DNA of 48,066 nucleotides from Acidobacteriota bacterium (GTDB lineage Bacteria > Acidobacteriota > Blastocatellia > Pyrinomonadales > Pyrinomonadaceae). The stretch lies in NCBI GenBank assembly GCA_003223935.1, contig QHXQ01000047.1, forward strand, positions 1-48,066. Direction: 5' to 3'. A program made the translations under genes and the position numbers. Position 1 is the first letter of the stretch. Each line of letters starts with the position of its first letter. A model generated the notes under the pieces. It worked only from the letters and a program-made list of their open reading frames with translations. It ran no database searches and was not told the origin of the DNA. Positions 1 to 10,789 of the stretch are shown here, piece after piece.

Positions 1-1
1 C

Positions 2-505
2 GATCCGCGCGTGGAAGCTTACGGGACGATTGACGAGTTGACGGCGGCGCTCGGATTCGCGCGCGCGATCTGCGCGGACGAAGAGGTGCGCGAGTTGACG
101 AAGGAGATTCAACGCGAACTGTTCGCCGTGAGCGGCGCGGTCGCCAATCCTGCGAGCACTGAGCGCGAGCCGCCTTACGTGACCGACGCGATGGTCGAGG
201 CGCTGACCGCGCACGTCACACGCATCGAAGCACTGGAAGGCATCTTGTCCGACTGGTCTCTGCCCGGCGAGCACGCGGCGGCGGCGGCCTACGACATCGC
301 ACGCACCATCTGTCGCCGCGCCGAACGCGCCATCGTCCGCCTCGAAGAGACCGGCGCTAGTCTCCCCAGCCAAACCATCGCCTACCTCAACCGCCTCTCC
401 GACCTGCTCTGGCTCTTTAGTCGCTTGTTGGAACTGCGCGCCGGTGTTGATTCAAGTCTGCGTAATGATGAACACGAAGGCCCGCGCTGGTCGCGGGCGT
501 GGTGA
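2..505 (+). CDS. Cob(I)alamin adenosyltransferase, PduO type (5' partial)
   Basis: ATP:cob(I)alamin adenosyltransferase, which transfers adenosyl from ATP to corrinoid to make adenosylcobalamin in the cytosol. The reading frame is open to the left edge, beginning D-P-R-V-E-A-Y-G-T-I-D-E-L, the family's conserved N-terminal motif, which normally follows the ATP-binding TK/TRT segment; about 25-30 residues are therefore missing. Also visible are the conserved CRRAERAIVRLEE helix and the C-terminal LNRLSDLLWLFSRLLE segment. The GTG at 11 is Val inside the motif, not a start. The gene is convergent with the next one, 42 bp away. The family call is secure. Confidence 0.93.
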   Translation, partial: DPRVEAYGTIDELTAALGFARAICADEEVRELTKEIQRELFAVSGAVANPASTEREPPYVTDAMVEALTAHVTRIEALEGILSDWSLPGEHAAAAAYDIARTICRRAERAIVRLEETGASLPSQTIAYLNRLSDLLWLFSRLLELRAGVDSSLRNDEHEGPRWSRAW

Positions 506-547
506 GAGTTTATCCGGCTAGCATGATTGATTCAGCGGCCTTGAATT

Positions 548-1267
548 TCAAATCTTCCAGCCCTCCCAGATGTTCGTTAAGTAATGCCATCTATCTAGCT
601 CAAGCCCACGAATCCAGATGCGAAAATAGACGGCGATCCGATCTATGTCGGCAGTATTGACTGCCGCCGTATGCGCGAGTTCGTAGTGCGCGAGGACAAC
701 GTCTCCAACTTCGCATAAGAGTTGAACTGGCTGCCCGATCTCCGGCGTCGGCATCGGCTCAGACATCGCGCGCCGCCCGCGCTCTCGGAAGTAACGCTCG
801 TAGATGTAATGTGAGCCGGGCCAGACGGTAAAGTTTCCGGCGAACTCACTCCGAATCGGCGTAAGAAACACGCCGACTAAGGCCGTGAGACTATATATCT
901 TCCCTTCGTCAAGCCCGTTCGCGTCGCTCGCGAAGCCGTCAATGTGCGGCCATGGCGGGGCCGGTTCAGGATGATTATGCGCCCGGCGGATGGCGACTTG
1001 TCCATCATCCCAAGCGATATTGTCCAGCCCCAACGCCTCGTCGAGGATATTGCTTACGGGCGAGCACGCAAGCAGATTCATGATAGGCGGCGTGCCCAAC
1101 AGAGCAGGACAGTATGACTGATTGTCGTATTCTAATTGGCGCTCCGGCTCATAGTTGCTACTAAGATCAAGTTCGATGGCTTGACGCGCGGCTATCATTA
1201 GCGGCTCTGTCGTAATGCCCGCAAATTGCGCGTAGCCCTGAGTTCGTAGCTGATCTTGCCAATTCAT
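548..1267 (-). CDS. Phytanoyl-CoA dioxygenase (PhyH)-like Fe(II)/2-oxoglutarate oxygenase
   Basis: Predicted non-heme Fe(II)/2-oxoglutarate-dependent dioxygenase of the PhyH superfamily, soluble, substrate unknown. The iron site is visible as PHIDG (the H-x-D pair) with a distal His in YELAHTAAVNT, followed by IAVYFRIW, where the 2-oxoglutarate-binding Arg is expected. WPGSHYIYERYF is the typical segment between them. I prefer the ATG at 1267 (MNWQDQLRTQGY), which has AAGGAG upstream although 15 nt away; the frame stays open to a TTG at 1315. It lies 55 bp downstream of yjbQ on the same strand, possibly co-transcribed. Length (239 aa) fits small bacterial PhyH proteins. Confidence 0.8.
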   Translation of the reverse strand: MNWQDQLRTQGYAQFAGITTEPLMIAARQAIELDLSSNYEPERQLEYDNQSYCPALLGTPPIMNLLACSPVSNILDEALGLDNIAWDDGQVAIRRAHNHPEPAPPWPHIDGFASDANGLDEGKIYSLTALVGVFLTPIRSEFAGNFTVWPGSHYIYERYFRERGRRAMSEPMPTPEIGQPVQLLCEVGDVVLAHYELAHTAAVNTADIDRIAVYFRIWIRGLELDRWHYLTNIWEGWKI

Positions 1268-1322
1268 GCGATTTACTGATTGCTCCTTCCATTGAACCGC
1301 ACCGAAGGTGTCCAATTGTATT

Positions 1323-1760
1323 TCACTGCGCAGCCGTCATTATGGTCAGCACTATCTGCCGCTCACGTCCGCCGTCGAATTCGCAGAGGAAGATTCCTTG
1401 CCAGCGGCCCAACAGAAGACGGCCATCGCGGAAGGGGATGGTGACGCTTGAGCCGACGAGGGTGGCTTTGATGTGGGCGTCGGAGTTCTCTTCACCGTGA
1501 CGAAAGCCCATGCCGTGTTGCGGAATGAGTGTGCGCAAGAGATGGAGCATGTCGCGGGGCACGTCGGGGTCGGCGTTCTCGTTGATGGTGAGACCGGCCG
1601 TGGTGTGCTGGACGTAGAGCGTGCAGACGCCTTCGCGTGCGCCGGATTCGGTTAGTTGCTGCTGCACCGCGTCGGTGAATTCGACCAGTTGCTCGCGTTC
1701 GCGTGAGCGCACTTTGAGTGTGTAGATCATGGCGGGAAGCGCGACAGAAGTTTTAGGCAT
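1323..1760 (-). CDS. yjbQ: YjbQ/UPF0047 family protein
   Basis: Small soluble protein of the YjbQ (UPF0047) family. Members have been reported to show weak thiamine-phosphate synthase activity, but the physiological role is unsettled. Diagnostic segments are TLYVQHTTAGLTINENADPD (conserved His and Asn), HMGF-like HGMGFRHGEENSDAH, and the C-terminal LLLGRWQGIFLCEFDGGR. The ATG at 1760 overlaps the 3' end of the histidine kinase gene by 8 nt, suggesting translational coupling. Family alignment would also allow the internal ATG at 1730 (MIYTLKVRS), giving a 135-residue protein closer to the usual length; neither start has a clear ribosome binding site. Confidence 0.9.
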   Translation of the reverse strand: MPKTSVALPAMIYTLKVRSREREQLVEFTDAVQQQLTESGAREGVCTLYVQHTTAGLTINENADPDVPRDMLHLLRTLIPQHGMGFRHGEENSDAHIKATLVGSSVTIPFRDGRLLLGRWQGIFLCEFDGGRERQIVLTIMTAAQ

Positions 1761-3120
1761 CGGCGAATGAAGCGGGCGCGTTTGTTTGTTTGATGTGCGC
1801 GGCGTCGGCCGCTTTTGCGCGTGCGCACAAGACGGGCAGGCGCAGACGGAACGTTGCGCCGTGCCCTAAGCCTGCGCTCTCGGCCGTGACCGTGCCGCCG
1901 TGCAGTTCGACAAGGTGACGGGCAATGGCGAGGCCAAGACCGAGTCCGCTGTGTTGGCGCGTCGTGGTGCTGTCGCCTTGCCGGAAGCGTTCAAAGACGT
2001 GCGGCAGAAAGTCTGGCGCGATGCCTGCGCCGTTGTCTGTGACGTTGATCTCAATTTGTCCGTTGACACGCGCAAGTTGCACCGTGACGCGCCCGCCGTC
2101 AGGCGTGAACTTGACTGCGTTTGAGAGTAGATTCCAGATCACTTGCTGCAAGCGTGTGGGATCGCCTGAGACTTCGCCCGTCTCTGCGCCAAACTCTGCG
2201 TGCAGTTGAATTGCTTTCGCTTCGGCCGCAGGGCGCACCACGTCGAGCGCCACTTCGATGATTGATGCAAGCTCGACGGCGCGCACGTCAAGGCGCAGCC
2301 GACCAGAGACGATGCGCGAGATGTCGAGCAGGTCTGCGATCAGTTGCGCCTGCGCCTGTGCGCTGTTGGCGATCACTTCGAGCGCGTGCGCGCGCCCCTT
2401 GTCGTCGAGCATGCCGAGTTGCAGTAGTTCAACCCAACCCATCATCGAGGTCAAAGGCGTGCGCAGTTCGTGCGAGACGGTGGCGAGGAATTCATCCTTC
2501 GCGCGGTTGGCCGCTTCGGCGGCAGCACGTGCCGCCTGTTCACGTTCGAGCAACTCGGCGCGCTCTCGTTCGGCGCGCACACGCTCCGCCACTTCACGAT
2601 CAAGTTCTTCATTCGCGCGTGCGAGTGCAACTGAAGCGCGACGCAGTTCAAGTTGCGTGACGGTCAAGCGCGCGAGTGTGCGCAGCGCCTCTTGCTGTTC
2701 TGCGCTCAACTCGCGCGGCACGGTGTCGTTGATGCAGAGCGTGCCGAGCGTGTGCCCGTCCGCATTGATGAGCGGCGCACCCGCGTAGAACCTGATGCGC
2801 GGGTGCGACGTGACAAGTGGATTATCTTTGAAACGTTCATCTGCAAGCGCATCGGGCACGATGAAGAGATCGTTTTGCAAGATCGCGTGCGCGCAGAAGG
2901 CTACATCGCGTGGCGTCTCGCGCGTCTCAAGTCCCGTGCGTGCTTTGAACCATTGGCGGTCTTCGTCCACGAGACTGATGAGCGCGACGGGCGCTTGGCA
3001 GATGTGCGCGGCGAGGCGTGTGATGCCGTCGTAAGCGACCTCTGGCGCGGTGTCAAGCACGGCTAACTGATGCAAGGCGGCGAGGCGTGCGGCTTCGTTC
3101 TGGGGGAGTGGCGCTTTCAT
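1753..3120 (-). CDS. GAF-domain sensor histidine kinase
   Basis: Soluble sensor kinase of a two-component system. From the ATG at 3120 (455 aa): GAF domain (about residues 20-150, of the DTAPEVAYDGITRLA type seen in many cytosolic hybrid sensors), a charged coiled coil (about 155-210, rich in RAERERAELLEREQ), HisKA with phosphoacceptor His in FLATVSHELRTPLTSMMGW (about 217), and HATPase_c with N box QVIWNLLSNAVKFTPDGG, G1 box VTDNGAGIAP and G2 box GLGLGLAIARHLVELHGG. No transmembrane segment. The frame continues to a TTG at 3144, but the ATG suits the GAF start. No response regulator lies nearby, so it is an orphan kinase; the ligand is unknown. Confidence 0.93.
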   Translation of the reverse strand: MKAPLPQNEAARLAALHQLAVLDTAPEVAYDGITRLAAHICQAPVALISLVDEDRQWFKARTGLETRETPRDVAFCAHAILQNDLFIVPDALADERFKDNPLVTSHPRIRFYAGAPLINADGHTLGTLCINDTVPRELSAEQQEALRTLARLTVTQLELRRASVALARANEELDREVAERVRAERERAELLEREQAARAAAEAANRAKDEFLATVSHELRTPLTSMMGWVELLQLGMLDDKGRAHALEVIANSAQAQAQLIADLLDISRIVSGRLRLDVRAVELASIIEVALDVVRPAAEAKAIQLHAEFGAETGEVSGDPTRLQQVIWNLLSNAVKFTPDGGRVTVQLARVNGQIEINVTDNGAGIAPDFLPHVFERFRQGDSTTTRQHSGLGLGLAIARHLVELHGGTVTAESAGLGHGATFRLRLPVLCARAKAADAAHIKQTNAPASFADA

Positions 3121-3228
3121 AAAATTCAAACGGGGACGGCTCAAAGGTCAGCGCGATTATAACGCAGGCGCGCGGCCGGCTCACAGCGACGACGAACGGA
3201 GGTTGGCAGAGAGAACATTAAAGCGAAA

Positions 3229-3257
3229 GCCTCTGACCGCGCCGCGCGGTCAGAGGC
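3229..3257 (-). terminator. Intrinsic terminator downstream of bioY
   Basis: Perfect 12-bp inverted repeat, GCCTCTGACCGC / GCGGTCAGAGGC, with a 5-nt loop (GCCGC), 20 bp past the bioY stop. Read on the minus strand it is followed by TTTCGCTTT, a modest U-rich tract. The stability and position support rho-independent termination of bioY transcription, upstream of the region that precedes the histidine kinase. Confidence 0.75.
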
Positions 3258-3277
3258 TCACGCAGCGAGCGTCGCTG

Positions 3278-3874
3278 TTAGTTTTGTCGTGCGCTTGTGC
3301 GCCGGAGCAGCGCCCAGCCGGTGGGCAGAACGGCGGCGGCGAGCGCGAGTTTGATGATGTCACCGACGATAAAGGGCGCGACACCTAGCACGAACGCGAG
3401 CGCAGGCGAGAAGAAGCGCATCATGCCGAGCCAGCCGCACGCGAGGATGATGATTGAGCCGAGCGCCATCGCAGCGGCGGCGGTTAAGAATTTTCGATCC
3501 CAGCCACGTTCCGCAAGCCAGCCGGTGACGAAAGCCGCGAGCGGATACGAGAGCAAGTAGCCGCTCGTCGGCGCGGCCAGCAGATGCCAGATGCCGCCGT
3601 GTCCCATAGCGAAGAAGGGTAACCCGCACGCGCCTTCGATAAGATAGGCGAGCATCGCCAGCGCGCCGAGTCGGCGGCCCAAGAGCGCGCCGGTCAACAG
3701 CACCGCGAACGTCTGCATCGTGATCGGCACAGGCGTAAATAGCAGCGGCACTGCGACCTGCGCGGCGAGCGCGGTCAACAGACTAAACGCGACGACCAGC
3801 GCGAGCGCACGCGCCCAATCCAACGGCGCAAGCAGCGCGCCCGTCAACGTCTCAGTTCTAGCATAAGCAGTCAT
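3278..3874 (-). CDS. bioY: BioY family biotin transporter (ECF S component)
   Basis: Membrane substrate-binding (S) component of an energy-coupling-factor biotin transporter; some BioY proteins work without dedicated A/T units. Multiple hydrophobic segments are seen, with family motifs FTPVPITMQTFAVLLTGALL near the second helix, YLIEGACGLPFFA, GGIWHLLAAPTSGYLLSYPL and GVAPFIVGDIIKLALAAAV near the C-terminus. The ATG at 3874 (MTAYARTETLTG) has GAGGGTGAGA upstream; a GTG at 3892 is also open. No EcfA/EcfT genes are adjacent. It lies 27 bp after the universal stress gene on the same strand and ends in a strong hairpin. Confidence 0.93.
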   Translation of the reverse strand: MTAYARTETLTGALLAPLDWARALALVVAFSLLTALAAQVAVPLLFTPVPITMQTFAVLLTGALLGRRLGALAMLAYLIEGACGLPFFAMGHGGIWHLLAAPTSGYLLSYPLAAFVTGWLAERGWDRKFLTAAAAMALGSIIILACGWLGMMRFFSPALAFVLGVAPFIVGDIIKLALAAAVLPTGWALLRRTSARQN

Positions 3875-3901
3875 AAGCAGTCTCACCCTCACGGCTCTGG
3901 T

Positions 3902-4708
3902 TTAAGGTTTCATGCACAGCACCGGGCACGGCGCGTTGCGGATGATGTAGTCGGCCATGTCGTCCGCGCTTGGGTCGCCGCCGGAGCCGAGCGTCGTGGT
4001 GAACGCGATCAGATCGAACTGTTGTTCGGCCACATGACTGATGACCGACTCAGCGATGCCGCCTTGCATGACCTGCGGCGCGCTCAGTAGATCAGATGCC
4101 TCCGCCTCGGCAAAATGTTTGGTGAGCGCGCCGTCCATGTCGAGCGGCATAACGTCGCCTTCGCCGAAGACGAGCAGCGTGTCGAGCCGCGCGCCCGTCG
4201 CACGCGCAATCGCGGCAGCGACCGGCAGAATGGCGCGCGAGCGTTTGCTCAAGTCGGTTGCGTAGAGCAGGCGCGCGAGGCGATCAATCGGGCGCGTCGT
4301 GCGCCGCGCACCGTAGAGGCGCACGACGATGGCCGGAATCTGCGACTCGCGTGCGATGCGTTCGGCCACACTGCGACCGAGAAAGAACTGCGCCACATCT
4401 GAACGCCCATGCGACGCCATCACGATCAGATCACAGTCGCGTTCGCGCGCCGTGCGCATCAACACTTCCGCCGGGTCTTCGTTCGGCCCCTTCGGAATCA
4501 TCGCGCGCTCGACGCGCACGCCTGCGGCCTGTTCAGGCAATGGCGGAAACTCGTAGCGCGTCGTCTCCGTCACGTGCGGGTCGCCGCCATGCATGATGTG
4601 GACTTCCAAGAGCGGCACGTTCAATTTTTGCGCGAGCACAGCCGCCAGCGGCAGTGCGCTATTCGCGACCGCCGAAAAGTCCGTCGGAAACATGATCGCG
4701 CGAAGCAT
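3902..4708 (-). CDS. Tandem-domain universal stress protein
   Basis: Cytosolic protein with two UspA folds in tandem (268 aa). Domain 1 begins MLRAIMFPTDFSAVANSALP and carries an ATP-binding motif of the G-x2-x8-9-G-S/T kind in SHGRSDVAQFFLGRSVAERI, followed by IPAIVVR. Domain 2 begins LLYATDLSKRSRAILPVAAA near residue 148 and ends NAPCPVLCMKP; its nucleotide loop is degenerate (TTTLGSGGDPSADD), so it may not bind ATP. Such proteins respond to starvation or energy stress, and its place 74 bp downstream of the H+-pyrophosphatase gene on the same strand fits an energy-stress context. The exact function is not predictable from sequence. Confidence 0.9.
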   Translation of the reverse strand: MLRAIMFPTDFSAVANSALPLAAVLAQKLNVPLLEVHIMHGGDPHVTETTRYEFPPLPEQAAGVRVERAMIPKGPNEDPAEVLMRTARERDCDLIVMASHGRSDVAQFFLGRSVAERIARESQIPAIVVRLYGARRTTRPIDRLARLLYATDLSKRSRAILPVAAAIARATGARLDTLLVFGEGDVMPLDMDGALTKHFAEAEASDLLSAPQVMQGGIAESVISHVAEQQFDLIAFTTTLGSGGDPSADDMADYIIRNAPCPVLCMKP

Positions 4709-4730
4709 AAAAGACCGTGACAGGGGACGG

Positions 4731-4780
4731 GTGACAAGTGACGAGCAAGAACAAGTTTAAGCTTGTCACTCGTCACTGCT
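4731..4780. repeat. Intergenic inverted repeat (GTGAC-unit family), copy A
   Basis: Imperfect hairpin between hppA and the universal stress gene: AGTGACGAG (4737-4745) pairs with CTCGTCACT (4769-4777), and ACAAG (4751-4755) with CTTGT (4762-4766). The left arm is built from heptamer-like units GTGACAA-GTGACGA. It starts immediately beyond the hppA stop codon. Related hairpins occur at 15.2 and 21.7 kb. It could terminate or protect hppA mRNA. Confidence 0.6.
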
Positions 4781-4782
4781 TT

Positions 4783-7365
<2,583 letters not shown>

Positions 7366-7583
7366 GATTGAGCGATTCCTTTCGTTAACCCCTGTGGTCA
7401 GCAAACAAAATGGCGACACGCGGGCGGCACACGAGTGGACGCAAGAAAGCGCGCCGGAGGCGCTCGGCGTCTCGTCTCGTTACAGCTCGTCAGCAAGTCG
7501 CGCTTAAAGGCGAGTATTATTGCTGATTTTGCCCCGAACTGTCCATTGAAGAGCAAGGCTGCGGCTGAAAGATGAGAACGCGA

Positions 7584-9455
7584 TCACGCTTGCTGCGTGC
7601 TCATGCTCTCGTCCTTCAATCCAATGCCTTCAGGTTTGCGCTTCATCGTCCAACGGCGCAGCGAGTCGCAGATGATGATGACGGCCGCGACCATCAGGAT
7701 CGCGGTGAGCGCGGAGTTGATGTAGCCCTGCACGGCAGTCGTGGGCGCGTGCGTGAGCGGCCAGAAGATGCCTGTGATTGATTCCCAACCGGCGACGAGC
7801 GTGGTCGTGCCGACGAAAGCGAGCGGCACAAGCGTCGTCCAACTGTAACGCGCGCGCCCCATGTTGATGATGATCGTCGTGGCCACACAGAGCGCCACGG
7901 CCGCGAGCAGTTGATTGGCGATGCCGAACATCGGCCAGATCGTAGAGATCGAGCCGGACCAGATGAAGGCGGCCCAACCCGTGACGACGAGCGCAGTAGT
8001 GACGACTGCGCCGGGCATCCACGTCGGCTCTTCAAATTTTTTATAGAACCGGCCGCCAAACTCGCCGACGAGAAAACGTGCGACGCGCGTGCCCGTGTCA
8101 ATCGTCGTCAAAATAAAGAGCGCCTCGAACATGATGGCGAAGTGATACCAATACTTCATCAAGCCGCGCAGCCCCGGAATCGCGTCGAAGATTTTGGCGA
8201 TGCCGAGCGCAAGCGTGACCGCGCCGCCCGTGCGCCCGCGCAAGTTCTTCTCGCCCGATTCCTGTTCGAGCCGATCAATCTCTTTCGGCTGCAAGTCAAA
8301 ATTGCCGCCCGCATGTGCGTCCACCAGACGAACGTATGCGGCCTTCTGCGCGTCCGTGCCTTGCTGCGTGTTGATGGCGAAGTAGTCGCCGGGAAAAAGC
8401 GACGTGGCTGCGATCAAAGCGACGACGCCGACGACGCCCTCCATCAACATCGAACCGTAACCGATCATGCGCGCGTCTGTCTCTTTGGCGAGCATCTTGG
8501 GCGTCGTGCCCGAAGCGATGAGCGAATGAAAGCCGCTGATCGCGCCGCAGGCAATCGTGATGAAGACGAACGGATAGACCTTGCCCGGAATCACGGGGCC
8601 GCCGCCCGCGATGAACGGCGTCAAGGCCGGCATGTTCAGATTCGGATGCACGACAATGACGCCGATGATGAGAAACGCAATCGTGCCGATCTTCAAGTAC
8701 GACGATAGGTAATCGCGCGGACACAGGAGCATCCACACGGGCAGCACTGAAGCGATGAAACCGTAAGCGGCCATCAACAGCGTGATCGTGCCGCGCGAGA
8801 AGGTGAACGAGTGCGCCCAACTCGATTCTGCGACCCAGCCGCCCGCGAGCACGGCGAAGAAAAGTCCGATGACACCGAACAGACTCGCCTCGCCGATCTT
8901 GCCCTTGCGGAAGCGATACATATAGAGACCCATCAAGAGCGCGAGCGGGATCGTGAAGCCGACAGTGAACGTGCCCCAAGCCGATTCCGCGAGTGCGTTG
9001 ACGACGACGAGACCCAAACCCGCAAGCGCGATCACGACGATGAACAATATAGCCAGCCCTGCAACCACGCCCGACAACGGACTGATCTCCGTGCGCGCGA
9101 TCTCAGCGAGCGATTTGCCTTTGCGGCGCACGCTTGCCACAAGGATCATAAAATCATGCACTGCGCCGCCTAAAGTTACGCCGATGACGAGCCACAACAG
9201 TCCGGGCAAGAAGCCGAACTGTGCGGCGAGCACAGGCCCGATCAGTGGCCCTGCGCCGGAGATGGCGGCGAAGTGATGACCGAAGAGCACCCATTTATTC
9301 GTCGGATAGTAGTTGTGCCCGTCGTACATCGTCTGCGCAGGCACTGGGCGCGTGTCGTCGAGCGTTAAGACTTTCGCGGCGAGAAACGCAGAGTAGTAGC
9401 GATACGCAATCGCGATCACGCAGAGCGCGCCGACGATGATGGGCAGAGCGTTCAT
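7584..9455 (-). CDS. cstA: Carbon starvation protein A family transporter
   Basis: Polytopic inner-membrane carrier of the CstA/BtsT family; E. coli members take up peptides and pyruvate. At 623 aa it has the full set of about 16-18 hydrophobic segments. Family signatures: [20 protein letters not shown] near residue 45, [20 protein letters not shown] directly after, [37 protein letters not shown] with the charged loop after it, and [19 protein letters not shown]. The ATG at 9455 has GGAGG at 8 nt. The loop containing [20 protein letters not shown] is as in family members. It appears monocistronic; no adjacent YbdD-like small partner gene. Confidence 0.95.
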   Translation of the reverse strand: MNALPIIVGALCVIAIAYRYYSAFLAAKVLTLDDTRPVPAQTMYDGHNYYPTNKWVLFGHHFAAISGAGPLIGPVLAAQFGFLPGLLWLVIGVTLGGAVHDFMILVASVRRKGKSLAEIARTEISPLSGVVAGLAILFIVVIALAGLGLVVVNALAESAWGTFTVGFTIPLALLMGLYMYRFRKGKIGEASLFGVIGLFFAVLAGGWVAESSWAHSFTFSRGTITLLMAAYGFIASVLPVWMLLCPRDYLSSYLKIGTIAFLIIGVIVVHPNLNMPALTPFIAGGGPVIPGKVYPFVFITIACGAISGFHSLIASGTTPKMLAKETDARMIGYGSMLMEGVVGVVALIAATSLFPGDYFAINTQQGTDAQKAAYVRLVDAHAGGNFDLQPKEIDRLEQESGEKNLRGRTGGAVTLALGIAKIFDAIPGLRGLMKYWYHFAIMFEALFILTTIDTGTRVARFLVGEFGGRFYKKFEEPTWMPGAVVTTALVVTGWAAFIWSGSISTIWPMFGIANQLLAAVALCVATTIIINMGRARYSWTTLVPLAFVGTTTLVAGWESITGIFWPLTHAPTTAVQGYINSALTAILMVAAVIIICDSLRRWTMKRKPEGIGLKDESMSTQQA

Positions 9456-9534
9456 TGCATGTCCCTCCGTAGGTGCAGGCTAGTGTTCGCGCGGGAGCGG
9501 GCAGATTATAAACGTAGAGTGGCGTGTAGGGAAA

Positions 9535-9633
9535 TTTAACCGCAAAGGACGCGAAGAGGCCACGAAGAACGCAAAGAATCTGTTGATCCCAAATTTCAAA
9601 TCTGAGATCGTCTTTGCGTCCTTCGCGGTTAAA
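9535..9633. repeat. Intergenic inverted repeat overlapping a stop codon, copy F
   Basis: TTTAACCGCAAAGGACGC (9535-9552) is the inverted complement, 17 of 18 positions, of 9616-9633. The interior contains further GCGAAG/ACGAAG/GCAAAG units. The right arm covers the stop codon (9629-9631) of the dehydrogenase gene that reads leftwards. The unit sequence differs from the GTGAC family elsewhere in the window, but position and design are the same. Confidence 0.65.
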
Positions 9634-10777
9634 AACTGCTTTCGTTGATCTTGATGTCGCGCGCGGCCAGCGCAGCCACGAACGGCGCGGGCGGAATGCA
9701 ACGCTCTTGCGGGAGCGCGCCGCGCGCGGTCGTCTCGTTGCGCGCCATCATCTGCGCGATGATCGAAGCGGGGAAGGCGGTCGTGCGCATCATCGCACTG
9801 AGACCCGTGCGCGCGTCGAAGCGATCAATGATGTCGTAGCGCCGCGTCCGTTGTTGCTCGTCGAGCGTGCCGCGAAACTCCAAGCGGATAAGGACGACAT
9901 CGGGTTCGTCTGCGGGCAGATGGCGCACGAGCATTTCGCCGAGCAGCCGCCGCGGCGCGACGCGCACGCCGTCAAGCTCAACCGCGTCGCTCGCGCAGAG
10001 ACCGAGATCAATGAGCAGCTTGAACTGCGCGCAGTGGCCGGGATAGCGGATCGTCTTGTAGTCGAGTTCGCGGAGGCGACCGGCGAACGTGTCGGGCAAG
10101 GTCGAAGTACCGCCGGAGGTTTGGAACGCTTCCATCGTGCCAAAGGGGGCGGGGAATTCGAGCGCTTCAATCTCGGTCATTGATTCGATCTCGATGATCT
10201 GCCCATCGCGTATGACGCGCGCACGCTCGACGTACTCGTTGATCAGACCCTCGACCGAAAAGATGATCTGATAGTTGAGCGGCGGGCGTGGCTCCTGCGG
10301 CAGACCGCCGACGCGGATGTGAATCGCTTCGAGTTCTGTGAAGCGCGCTGCGCCGTGCGCGGCCAGCACCGAGACCATGCCGGGCGCGAGGCCGCAGTCG
10401 GGGATGATGTTGATGTCGGCGGCGCGCGCTTCTGCGTCGAGCGCGAGTTCGGCGGCGACGATTGAGTTGTTGCCGCCGAGGTCGCAGAAGTTCGTGCGCG
10501 CTTCAATGGCGGCGCGCGCGAGTTGCAAGTTGTGAAAATAAGTGACGCAACTGATCGCGGCATCATGCCCGCGCATGAGCGCAACGACCTGTGCAGCGTT
10601 AGTCACGTCAACGGGAACGGGCGTGAGCTTCGTGCTGCCGACGGTTGCGGCGACGGCGCGCGCGCGTTCGGCGTCAATGTCTGCGATGGTGATCGCTTCG
10701 ACATCCGGCGAGTTGTGCGCCAGATCATAAGCCGCACCGAGACCCATGCGCCCCGCGCCGAGGATGAGTATCTTCAT
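9629..10777 (-). CDS. Saccharopine dehydrogenase family (lysine 6-dehydrogenase-like) oxidoreductase
   Basis: Soluble NAD(P)-dependent oxidoreductase of the saccharopine dehydrogenase superfamily (382 aa). The N-terminal Rossmann fold shows MKILILGAGRMGLGAAYDLA with acidic ADID at the end of strand 2, which favours NAD(H). TNFCDLGGNN and IIPDCGLAPGMVSVLAAHGA are typical of the lysine-dehydrogenase/carboxynorspermidine-dehydrogenase branch, as is the C-terminal FDARTGLSAMMRTTAFPASI segment. The APC permease gene ends 12 bp upstream on the same strand, so the pair is probably an amino acid import and oxidation operon. The exact amino acid is inferred, not shown. Confidence 0.85.
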   Translation of the reverse strand: MKILILGAGRMGLGAAYDLAHNSPDVEAITIADIDAERARAVAATVGSTKLTPVPVDVTNAAQVVALMRGHDAAISCVTYFHNLQLARAAIEARTNFCDLGGNNSIVAAELALDAEARAADINIIPDCGLAPGMVSVLAAHGAARFTELEAIHIRVGGLPQEPRPPLNYQIIFSVEGLINEYVERARVIRDGQIIEIESMTEIEALEFPAPFGTMEAFQTSGGTSTLPDTFAGRLRELDYKTIRYPGHCAQFKLLIDLGLCASDAVELDGVRVAPRRLLGEMLVRHLPADEPDVVLIRLEFRGTLDEQQRTRRYDIIDRFDARTGLSAMMRTTAFPASIIAQMMARNETTARGALPQERCIPPAPFVAALAARDIKINESSF

Positions 10778-10789
10778 CGCGCTGCCCTG